Source: CAYJCL01 sp964370475 (GTDB taxonomy: Bacteria > Bacillota_I > Bacilli_A > RF39 > UBA660). Taken from it: 19,653 bases of DNA. The DNA is taken from NCBI GenBank assembly GCA_964370475.1, contig CAYJJI010000018.1, positions 1-19,653 of the forward strand, in the 5' to 3' direction. Within the stretch, counting starts at the first letter, position 1, and each line of letters begins with the position of its first letter. The notes beneath the pieces were generated by a model. That model was given only the letters and a program-made list of their open reading frames with translations. It made no database searches and had not been told where the DNA came from. A program made the translations under genes and the position numbers. Below, in pieces: positions 7,434 to 13,783 of this stretch.

Positions 7434-8546
7434 ATGAAAAAAATTACAATACTTGCTAATACATTAAGTTATGGGCATATAGAGAAACATATCTTATCTA
7501 TATGCATGATGTTAGAAAATGATTTTGAGATAGAAATTATTAGTTTATTTAGAATTCATGATAGACCAGTGTTTCCTTTCTCAAATAAAATTAAGATTAC
7601 TTACTTAGTTAATCATGGACCTAGTAATACTTTACTTACTAATTATTGGAAGGAAGATAATTTAATACAAAGATTTATTGATTATTTAAAATCTTTGCAA
7701 GAACGAAAAGAATTAGCAGATTTAATTATCAATAAAGTCAAAAAAATAGATAGTGATTATATAATAACAGCTAGTGGATTTCCTAGTAATTTAGTTGGTA
7801 AATATGCAAAAAAGGGTATAATTAAAATAGGTGCTGATGAAAGTTTTTATCATACTCCTATAGATTTAAAGAATGCTATTAATTGGCATAAAAATTTTGA
7901 TTATTATATAGTTCCTTGTAAAGAATCACTTAAACTTATGAAACGTAAATTGGGTAGAGCTAAATGTGTTTATATTCCAAATATATTAGATGAAATACCT
8001 AGATGTCATTCCGAGTTAACAAGTAATGAGTTAGTAACTATTGGTAGATTAACTAGTGATAAAAAAATGGAAGATTTATTTGAAGTTATAAATATCGTTA
8101 AAAAAACTATTCCTGATGTTAAATTAAATATAATAGGTGATGGTGCTATTAATGAAGAATTAGAAAAACTATATAAGAAAATGGAATTAAATGATAACGT
8201 TGTAATGCATGGTTTTTTAAATCTTAACTACATGGATAAAGTAATTTGTAATAGTTCTTTATTTATTACGGCATGTCCTTTAAAATTAGATGGATTAGCT
8301 ATTTTAGAATCTATGAGTCAAGGAGTACCAGCAATTATATTTGATGGGCCTGTTGGTTCTACAGAAGTTGTTTCTAGGGAAAATCTAAGAATTAAAAAAA
8401 GAGATATTAAAGCTATGGCTGATGAAATAATAAGATTATTTAATAATAGAGAAGAATTAAATGAGATAGGTAATGAAGTTTTAGAAATATCTAGAAAACA
8501 TGCTTCTAGTAAAATAAAAGATAAATGGTTAGAAATTTTAAAATAA
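7434..8546 (+). CDS. GT4 glycosyltransferase (paralog B, altered active-site residues)
   Basis: This 370-aa GT4-like protein is co-linear with paralog A from its first residues (MKKITILAxxLxYGxIEKxI) to its end and has the same length. It keeps VTIGRLTSDKK (201-211), IIGDG (233-237) and NVVMHGF (255-261). Two features usual for GT4 enzymes differ: the glycine loop reads SYGHIEKH, with His15 where A has Gly, and the E-x7-E motif has lost its first Glu. The segment is CPLKLDGLAILESMSQGVP, with Lys284 eight residues before Glu292. The change is clear in the DNA (aaa at that codon). It may have a changed donor or acceptor, or be a non-catalytic partner. The intact frame and promoter argue against a dead gene. 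GGGTGAT (7424-7430) is the ribosome site. The nucleotidyltransferase follows in the same unit. Confidence 0.86.
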   Translation: MKKITILANTLSYGHIEKHILSICMMLENDFEIEIISLFRIHDRPVFPFSNKIKITYLVNHGPSNTLLTNYWKEDNLIQRFIDYLKSLQERKELADLIINKVKKIDSDYIITASGFPSNLVGKYAKKGIIKIGADESFYHTPIDLKNAINWHKNFDYYIVPCKESLKLMKRKLGRAKCVYIPNILDEIPRCHSELTSNELVTIGRLTSDKKMEDLFEVINIVKKTIPDVKLNIIGDGAINEELEKLYKKMELNDNVVMHGFLNLNYMDKVICNSSLFITACPLKLDGLAILESMSQGVPAIIFDGPVGSTEVVSRENLRIKKRDIKAMADEIIRLFNNREELNEIGNEVLEISRKHASSKIKDKWLEILK

Positions 8547-8556
8547 GGAGTTATAT

Positions 8557-9450
8557 ATGAAGGATATTACATTATTAATATTAGCTGCTGGAATGGGTAG
8601 TAGATTTGGTGGTTTAAAACAAATTGAACCTGTTGGACCTAATCAAGAATTTATTATTGATTATTCTATATATGATGCAGTAAAAGCTGGATTTACAAAA
8701 GTAGTATTTGTAATCAAGAAAGAGAATGACGAAGTATTTAGAAGTACTATTGGTGCTAGAATATCTAATAGTATAAGAGTAGAATACGCTTATCAAGAAT
8801 TAGATGATCTACCAAGAGGTTACGAGTTACCTGTTGATAGAGTAAAACCTTGGGGAACTGGACATGCTATTCTAGCTGCTAGAGATTTAATAAATGGACC
8901 ATTTATGATTATAAATGCTGATGACTTTTATGGCTATGAAGGTTTTAAGTTAGCGTATGACCATTTAACTAGTTCTAATGATTATTGTTTAATAGGATAT
9001 AAACTGTTTAATACTTTATCTAGTAATGGAACTGTTAAAAGAGGTGTAGTTAGTAGTACTGATAATTATTTAGATTATTTAGTAGAGAGTGATTGTTATC
9101 TTAAAGATGATAAAATCGCTGTAGAACCATTAGATGGTAGTGAAAGTTTATTAGTAGAAAAAGATAAATTATGTTCAATGAATATGATGGGATATCATTC
9201 TAACTTATTTAGATATACTCAAGACATGTTTAAAGATTTTTTGAATAATAATATTAACGATATGAAGTCAGAATTTCTAATTCCTAATGTAATAACACAA
9301 GGAATTAAAGATGAGTTTTGTAAAATGTTAGTTATACCTACAAACGAAGTTTGGTTAGGAATGACTTACCGAGAAGACTTAGATTTTGTTAAGAGTAAGA
9401 TTAAAGAATATCATGATAATGGAATATATCCAAAAGAGTTGTGGAAATAA
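8557..9450 (+). CDS. Sugar-phosphate nucleotidyltransferase
   Basis: This 297-aa protein has an NTP-transferase fold. Such enzymes make an activated nucleotide sugar from a sugar 1-phosphate and an NTP, feeding the transferases upstream. The signature LAAGMGSRFGGLKQ (9-22) contains the GxGxR nucleotide-binding loop and Lys21. VKPWGTGHAILAA (96-108) follows, then the metal-binding NADDFYG (120-126). It resembles the group annotated simply as nucleotidyltransferase in anaerobe polysaccharide and amino-sugar loci more than classical GalU or RmlA, so the sugar should not be named. AAGGAG (8545-8550) overlaps the upstream stop codon, so it is coupled to paralog B. Its own stop lies in the terminator stem. 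Confidence 0.85.
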   Translation: MKDITLLILAAGMGSRFGGLKQIEPVGPNQEFIIDYSIYDAVKAGFTKVVFVIKKENDEVFRSTIGARISNSIRVEYAYQELDDLPRGYELPVDRVKPWGTGHAILAARDLINGPFMIINADDFYGYEGFKLAYDHLTSSNDYCLIGYKLFNTLSSNGTVKRGVVSSTDNYLDYLVESDCYLKDDKIAVEPLDGSESLLVEKDKLCSMNMMGYHSNLFRYTQDMFKDFLNNNINDMKSEFLIPNVITQGIKDEFCKMLVIPTNEVWLGMTYREDLDFVKSKIKEYHDNGIYPKELWK

Positions 9451-9472
9451 CACTAAATTTAGTGTTATTTTT
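9446..9472 (+). terminator. Terminator after the nucleotidyltransferase gene
   Basis: A perfect palindrome has arms AATAACACTAAA (9446-9457) and TTTAGTGTTATT (9458-9469). In RNA it would fold as about 10 bp with an AATT loop, followed by T residues to 9472. The TAA stop (9448-9450) is inside the 5' arm. Confidence 0.75.
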
Positions 9473-9485
9473 AATTGTCTTTCAA

Positions 9486-9514
9486 TTGTGAAATGGTTTA
9501 AAATATTATATAAT
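9486..9514 (+). promoter_or_regulatory. Promoter for the pyruvate oxidoreductase gene
   Basis: TTGTGA (9486-9491, 4 of 6) and a perfect TATAAT (9509-9514) are 17 nt apart. The ATG at 9539 is 24 nt past the -10. Confidence 0.6.
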
Positions 9515-9538
9515 ATTGATTATAGAGAGAGTGATATT

Positions 9539-12500
9539 ATGGAAAAGATAGTCGATGGAAATTTAGCATGTAGTGAGGTAGCTTATTTATTTAGTGAAGT
9601 AGCTTCTATATATCCTATAACTCCTTCAAGTCCAATGGCATCAAATGTAGATGCTCTTAGAGATAGTAAAAAGAATTTATTTAACGATTTAGTAAATGTT
9701 GTTGAAATGCAGAGTGAAGCTGGTGCTGCTGGTGCTATGCATGGTGCATTAATTAGTGGATCGCTAGCTTCTACTTTTACTGCTTCTCAAGGATTGCTTT
9801 TAATGATTCCTAATATGTATAAGATGGCTGGAGAAATGTTACCTGGAGTTATACATGTTGCTGCTAGAAGTCTAGCAACACATGCATTGTCTATTTTTGG
9901 AGATCATCAAGATGTATATGCAACACGTTCTACTGGATTTTGTATGTTAGCATCTACTAATGTGGCTGATGCACAAAATATGGCTGCCGTAGCGCATTTA
10001 TCCGCTATAGAGGGGTCACTTCCTTTTTTACATTTCTTTGATGGATTTAGGACTAGTCATGAAATTAATAAGATTAAGAGTTTTGATGAAAAAGATTTAT
10101 TAAGTTTAGTTAATTATGATAAAGTTAATGATTATAAGAAAAGAATGTTAAAAGTTAATTCTACTAAACAAATGGGTATGGCTGAAAATGAAGATATATA
10201 TTTTCAAAGCATGGAGTCTAGAAATAAGGACTATGAAGTTATTCCTGATATAGTAAATGAATACATGAATAAGATTAATAATATTATGGGAACAGATTAT
10301 AAGCCATTTAATTATTATGGTGATCCTAGTGCAACTAATGTAATAGTTGCTATGGGTAGTGTTTGTGATACTGTTAAATTAGTAGTTAACGATTTAGTTA
10401 GTAAAGGCGAAGCTGTTGGACTTATTGAAGTTCATTTATATAGACCTTTTAGCAGTAAATATTTACTTGATGTATTACCTAGTACTGTTAAAAACATTGC
10501 AGTTTTAGATAGAACTAAGGAAGCTGGAAGTGTAGGAGAACCATTATATTTAGATGTAGTAGCAATCCTTGCTTCTAGAGGAATTAACGTTGTTGGTGGA
10601 AGATATGGTTTATCTTCTAAGAATACTACTGATAGTGAGATATTTAGTGTTTATGAAATGTTAAAAACTAGTATTAAGCATAATTTTACTATTGGGATAA
10701 ATGATGATGTTACTAATACTTCATTAGCTGTTAGTAATATGAAAGTTGATTTAAAAACTAAAGAGTTATTAATTTATGGTTTTGGTAGTGATGGAATGGT
10801 TAGTACTTCTAAAGATATAATGAAAACTTTAGGTAAAAACAATTATGTACAAGGGTATTTTCAATATGATAGTAAAAAAAGTGGAGGAGTTACTATTAGT
10901 AATCTAAGAATTTCTGATGAAGAAATTAATGCACCTTATTATGTTAAGAATCCTGAGATTGTTGTTATTACTAAAGATAGTTATTTACCTAAATTAGAAA
11001 TGATTAATAATTTATCTAATGAAGGTATTATATTATTAAATACTAAAATGAATAATAATGAATTAAACAGTTATTTAGATGATGATTTTAAGAAACAAGT
11101 AATTGATAAGAATTTAAAGTTATATATTATTGATGGAGATAAGATTGCTTCTGATTCTGGTATTAGAGGTAAAATAAGTAAGATAATGGAAGTTATTATA
11201 TTAAGACTTCTAGGAATAAATGATGCTCTAGATATAGTTAAAGAGTCTATTAAGAGCAAATTTATTACTAAAGGTAATGATATAGTAGAATCTAATCTAA
11301 AAGCCATAGAAATGGCTTTAAATAGCGTTTACGAGGTTAAAGGGTTAGTACTTAATAATAAGAAAGCTATAGTAGAGAGTAATATTTATGAAGTAATTAA
11401 TAATTTAAAAGGTAATAAGTTAAGTGTTAGTGATTTAAAAGATTTTAAGTGTGGTGAATTTGAGTGTGCTAATACTAAATGTGAAAAAAGAAATATTTCT
11501 AATATTGCTCCTAAATGGCTAAGTGAAAATTGTATTCAATGTGGACAGTGTTCATTAGTATGTCCTCATGCTGTTATAAGACCATTTATAGTTGATAAAA
11601 CTAAAGGTGTACCAATGATGGGTAAAAGTGAGTATAATTACGAAATTGTTGTTAGTGAAGCAGATTGTACTGGATGTGGACAATGTATAGAAATATGTCC
11701 AGGTATGAGAGGTGTTAAAGCTTTAGAATTTAAAGAAGTATCTAATCCTGTAAATGTTACTGAAATATTTAATAATGAAAATGAAAAGTTAATAGATAAG
11801 TTTACTATTAAAGGAAGTCAATTTGAAAAACCTTTATTTGAATTTAGTGGAGCTTGTGCTGGTTGTGGAGAAACGCCTTATGTAAAATTATTAACTCAAT
11901 TATTTGGTAAAAAATTAGTTATAGCTAATGCTACTGGATGTTCTTCTATATATGGTGGTAGTGCACCATCTACTCCTTACAGTATTCCTTGGGCAAATTC
12001 TTTATTTGAAGATAATGCAGAATTTGGTTATGGAATGAAAATAAGTTATTTAACAAATAGAGGAAGAGCTATTAATATAATAAAAGAATCAATTAATAGT
12101 GTTTCAGAAGATGTAAAAGATTTATATAATGAATTTTTAAATAATTTAGATAATTATGATATTACTAATAGAATCATGAATGAATTAAAGAGTAAAGATA
12201 TACCTAAAGATTTGTTAGATATTATTGAATATTTACCAGCTAATAGCGTTTGGTGTCTTGGTGGAGATGGATGGGCTTATGATATTGGTTTTGGAGGAAT
12301 TGATCATGTTTTAAGTAGTAATAAAAATATTAATATATTAGTACTTGATACTGAAGTTTATTCTAATACTGGTGGTCAAGCTAGCAAATCTTCGAGGTTT
12401 GGAGCTATAGCTGAGTTTGCTGATTTTGGTAAAAGAACAGCTAAAAAAGATTTATTTAGAATAGCAATGAGTTATCCTAATTGTTATGTTGCTAGTGTTA

Positions 12501-12886
12501 GTTTGGGATCTAATATGATGCATACTATTAAAGCAATGAAAGAAGCTGAAGAACATGATGGGCCATCTATAATAATTGCTTATTCACCTTGTATTGAACA
12601 TGGTATTAAAGGTGGAATGGTAAATGCTATTGCTGAGGAGAAATTAGCTGTAGATAGTGGTTATGTTACTTTGATGAGATATAACGGTTCTGAAGATAAA
12701 TTGTATTTAGACTCTCGTGAACCTGACTTTTCGTTATATGATAAATTTTTAAGTAATGAAGTTAGATATAATGCTTTAAAATTGAAAGATGAAAATATAG
12801 CTAAAGAGTTATTAGAACTTAATAAAAATGAAGCTATTAAGAGATATAATTATTATAAAAATATAATTGAAAAGACATCAAATTAA
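9539..12886 (+). CDS. nifJ: Pyruvate:ferredoxin (flavodoxin) oxidoreductase, single polypeptide
   Basis: This 1115-aa enzyme oxidises pyruvate with CoA to acetyl-CoA and CO2 and reduces ferredoxin or flavodoxin, central to anaerobic energy metabolism in the cytoplasm. The N-terminal pyrimidine-binding domain holds YPITPSSPMA and EAGAAGAMHG; LDRTKEAGSVGEPLYLDV belongs to the next domain. The two ferredoxin clusters are C665-x2-C-x2-C-x3-C675-P and C710-x2-C-x2-C-x3-C720-P. The proximal cluster ligands appear as C773, C776, C801 and C1018. Thiamine diphosphate binding is GDG (909-911) through NTGGQ (943-947). All three clusters are therefore intact. Length is slightly under the usual 1170 or so. 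The ATG at 9539 sits after the promoter; the open frame further upstream contains the promoter and a terminator. It is monocistronic and unrelated to the sugar genes beside it. The stop overlaps the convergent Rpn gene. Confidence 0.96.
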   Translation: MEKIVDGNLACSEVAYLFSEVASIYPITPSSPMASNVDALRDSKKNLFNDLVNVVEMQSEAGAAGAMHGALISGSLASTFTASQGLLLMIPNMYKMAGEMLPGVIHVAARSLATHALSIFGDHQDVYATRSTGFCMLASTNVADAQNMAAVAHLSAIEGSLPFLHFFDGFRTSHEINKIKSFDEKDLLSLVNYDKVNDYKKRMLKVNSTKQMGMAENEDIYFQSMESRNKDYEVIPDIVNEYMNKINNIMGTDYKPFNYYGDPSATNVIVAMGSVCDTVKLVVNDLVSKGEAVGLIEVHLYRPFSSKYLLDVLPSTVKNIAVLDRTKEAGSVGEPLYLDVVAILASRGINVVGGRYGLSSKNTTDSEIFSVYEMLKTSIKHNFTIGINDDVTNTSLAVSNMKVDLKTKELLIYGFGSDGMVSTSKDIMKTLGKNNYVQGYFQYDSKKSGGVTISNLRISDEEINAPYYVKNPEIVVITKDSYLPKLEMINNLSNEGIILLNTKMNNNELNSYLDDDFKKQVIDKNLKLYIIDGDKIASDSGIRGKISKIMEVIILRLLGINDALDIVKESIKSKFITKGNDIVESNLKAIEMALNSVYEVKGLVLNNKKAIVESNIYEVINNLKGNKLSVSDLKDFKCGEFECANTKCEKRNISNIAPKWLSENCIQCGQCSLVCPHAVIRPFIVDKTKGVPMMGKSEYNYEIVVSEADCTGCGQCIEICPGMRGVKALEFKEVSNPVNVTEIFNNENEKLIDKFTIKGSQFEKPLFEFSGACAGCGETPYVKLLTQLFGKKLVIANATGCSSIYGGSAPSTPYSIPWANSLFEDNAEFGYGMKISYLTNRGRAINIIKESINSVSEDVKDLYNEFLNNLDNYDITNRIMNELKSKDIPKDLLDIIEYLPANSVWCLGGDGWAYDIGFGGIDHVLSSNKNINILVLDTEVYSNTGGQASKSSRFGAIAEFADFGKRTAKKDLFRIAMSYPNCYVASVSLGSNMMHTIKAMKEAEEHDGPSIIIAYSPCIEHGIKGGMVNAIAEEKLAVDSGYVTLMRYNGSEDKLYLDSREPDFSLYDKFLSNEVRYNALKLKDENIAKELLELNKNEAIKRYNYYKNIIEKTSN

Positions 12887-12899
12887 TTTGATGTCTTTT
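12870..12899. terminator. Shared bidirectional terminator of two convergent genes
   Basis: A perfect 30-bp palindrome has arms AAAAGACATCAAATT (12870-12884) and AATTTGATGTCTTTT (12885-12899). It contains both the stop codon of the oxidoreductase (TAA, 12884-12886, +) and that of the Rpn gene (TGA, 12880-12878, -). Each strand ends its stem in TTTT. Confidence 0.85.
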
Positions 12900-13180
12900 A
12901 TTTGTTTTTCAGTAAGTCCAGTTATTTTAGAGATGGTATATATATCTAGATTATTTTCTAGAGCTTTTTTAGTAATTTTATATTTTTCTTCATCAATGCC
13001 TTGTTCTATGCCTTGCTTGATACCTTCCTTGATACCTTCTCGAACTGCTTCATTTTTTTCAGTATTGAAGTATATATCATTTGCTGATTTCCAATTAAGG
13101 TAGTGAGTTAGTTCTTCGTCTTGATTGATTTCTTCTAGAGCAGCTAGAGCTCGTTTTAATTTTTCATTATCAATAGCCAT
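12878..13180 (-). CDS. Internal start: candidate RpnS-like C-terminal antitoxin
   Basis: Within the Rpn gene and in the same frame, an ATG at 13180-13178 is preceded by AAGGAG (minus strand, 13195-13190) at 9-nt spacing, a better initiation site than that of the full-length frame. The product would be 100 aa, MAIDNEKLKRALAALEEI to the common stop. It holds an acidic helical start, the tetrapeptide repeats (about residues 47-62) and a C-terminal segment ending TEKQIKDIKLI. Known biology: Rpn small proteins (RpnS) are translated from inside rpn genes, dimerise through a helix with variable four-residue repeats and block the long nuclease. The internal site, repeat and size fit that scheme; separate expression here is inferred. 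Confidence 0.6.
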   Translation of the reverse strand: MAIDNEKLKRALAALEEINQDEELTHYLNWKSANDIYFNTEKNEAVREGIKEGIKQGIEQGIDEEKYKITKKALENNLDIYTISKITGLTEKQIKDIKLI

Positions 13181-13732
13181 ATCACTAATCTCCTTTTCTT
13201 TAGTACTAGATATCAATTTTAAGTATTTTATTAGATTTTCAGAAAATCCATATTTATATCCTTCATTAGCTTTTTTTAAATTAATATAATATTGCGTTCT
13301 TTGATCTGGTAATTCTTTTTTATTAAGTATATCATAATTGACACATTTTGCAAACAAATTAGGGAATAATTCTGAATCTTGATTTATAAAGAATATTCCT
13401 ATTACTTTATCTATTTCACTATAATCAAATGTAGTTTTTAATTGACTGACATAGGTAAGTGCTATATAGTAGTCAAATCTTGTATATAAGTTGTCCTTGT
13501 ATTTATTTTGCATTTCTATAATGATGGTTTTACCACTGTTTGTTTTTACTGCTAAATCTAATATACAATGTTTATCCTCTGGACTTCTACCAAATAAATC
13601 ATTTTTTATAAATGTGATGTCTTTTGATGTTATGTTCAATTTTAATAATTCATTAAGTAGGAAGACTAGTTCTTCAATGTATCTTGTGAAAAATATTTTA
13701 AATACAATATCATTATTTAAATAATATTTAAT
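12878..13732 (-). CDS. Rpn-family PD-(D/E)XK nuclease (recombination-promoting nuclease/putative transposase family)
   Basis: The frame codes for up to 284 aa of the Rpn/PDDEXK_2 family: DNA endonucleases once called putative transposases, more recently described as toxic anti-phage proteins held by an intragenic antitoxin. The nuclease core shows HCILDLAVK (Asp59) and IIIEMQNK (Glu73-x-Gln75), then a Tyr-rich helix TRFDYYIALTYVSQL. The tail has four-residue repeats (REGI, KEGI, KQGI, EQGI) and a small C-terminal domain. The first in-frame conventional start is TTG at 13639, but it would cut off KYYLNNDIVFKIFF, the expected family N-terminus. That part is in frame and open, and the only codon at the right place is ATT (13732-13730), 7 nt after AAGGAGG. 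The gene is either ATT-started or has lost its start. It overlaps the oxidoreductase gene by 9 nt. Confidence 0.83.
   Translation of the reverse strand: MKYYLNNDIVFKIFFTRYIEELVFLLNELLKLNITSKDITFIKNDLFGRSPEDKHCILDLAVKTNSGKTIIIEMQNKYKDNLYTRFDYYIALTYVSQLKTTFDYSEIDKVIGIFFINQDSELFPNLFAKCVNYDILNKKELPDQRTQYYINLKKANEGYKYGFSENLIKYLKLISSTKEKEISDMAIDNEKLKRALAALEEINQDEELTHYLNWKSANDIYFNTEKNEAVREGIKEGIKQGIEQGIDEEKYKITKKALENNLDIYTISKITGLTEKQIKDIKLI
12992..13042 (-). repeat. 12-bp tandem repeats encoding a four-residue repeat
   Basis: On the minus strand four 12-nt units encode REGI, KEGI, KQGI and EQGI followed by D. The DNA units are imperfect copies. Such repeats sit in the dimerising helix of Rpn C-terminal proteins and are reported to vary in number between strains, consistent with slippage-driven change. 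Confidence 0.7.
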
Positions 13733-13735
13733 AAT

Positions 13736-13779
13736 AAAACCTCCTTCTAACTTATATATACAAGGTAGTTGGAGGTTTT
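13736..13779 (-). terminator. Hairpin between the 556-aa gene and the Rpn gene, overlapping the Rpn Shine-Dalgarno
   Basis: In the minus sense AAAACCTCC (13779-13771) pairs with GGAGGTTTT (13744-13736). The inner parts are also largely complementary, giving an imperfect stem of roughly 14-18 bp around TATATA. It starts 4 nt after the stop of the upstream gene and runs into TTTTATTATT, so it is probably its terminator. The 3' arm contains AGAAGGAGG, the only plausible ribosome site for the full-length Rpn frame. Confidence 0.6.
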
Positions 13780-13783
13780 CTTT

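Noticed and set aside
9386..9538. N-terminal extension of the pyruvate oxidoreductase
   Set aside because: The extra frame overlaps the nucleotidyltransferase end, its terminator and the promoter; the family N-terminus begins at the ATG at 9539.
12867..13103. Plus-strand open frame opposite the Rpn C-terminus
   Set aside because: It is the shadow of the minus-strand gene with no ribosome site; its repeats come from the tetrapeptide units on the other strand. The same holds for plus-strand frames at 13491-13724 and 14151-14480.
12878..13732. Insertion sequence (Rpn proteins are often annotated as transposases)
   Set aside because: No terminal inverted repeats or target duplications flank the gene. 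The family is a nuclease group, not a proven mobile element.
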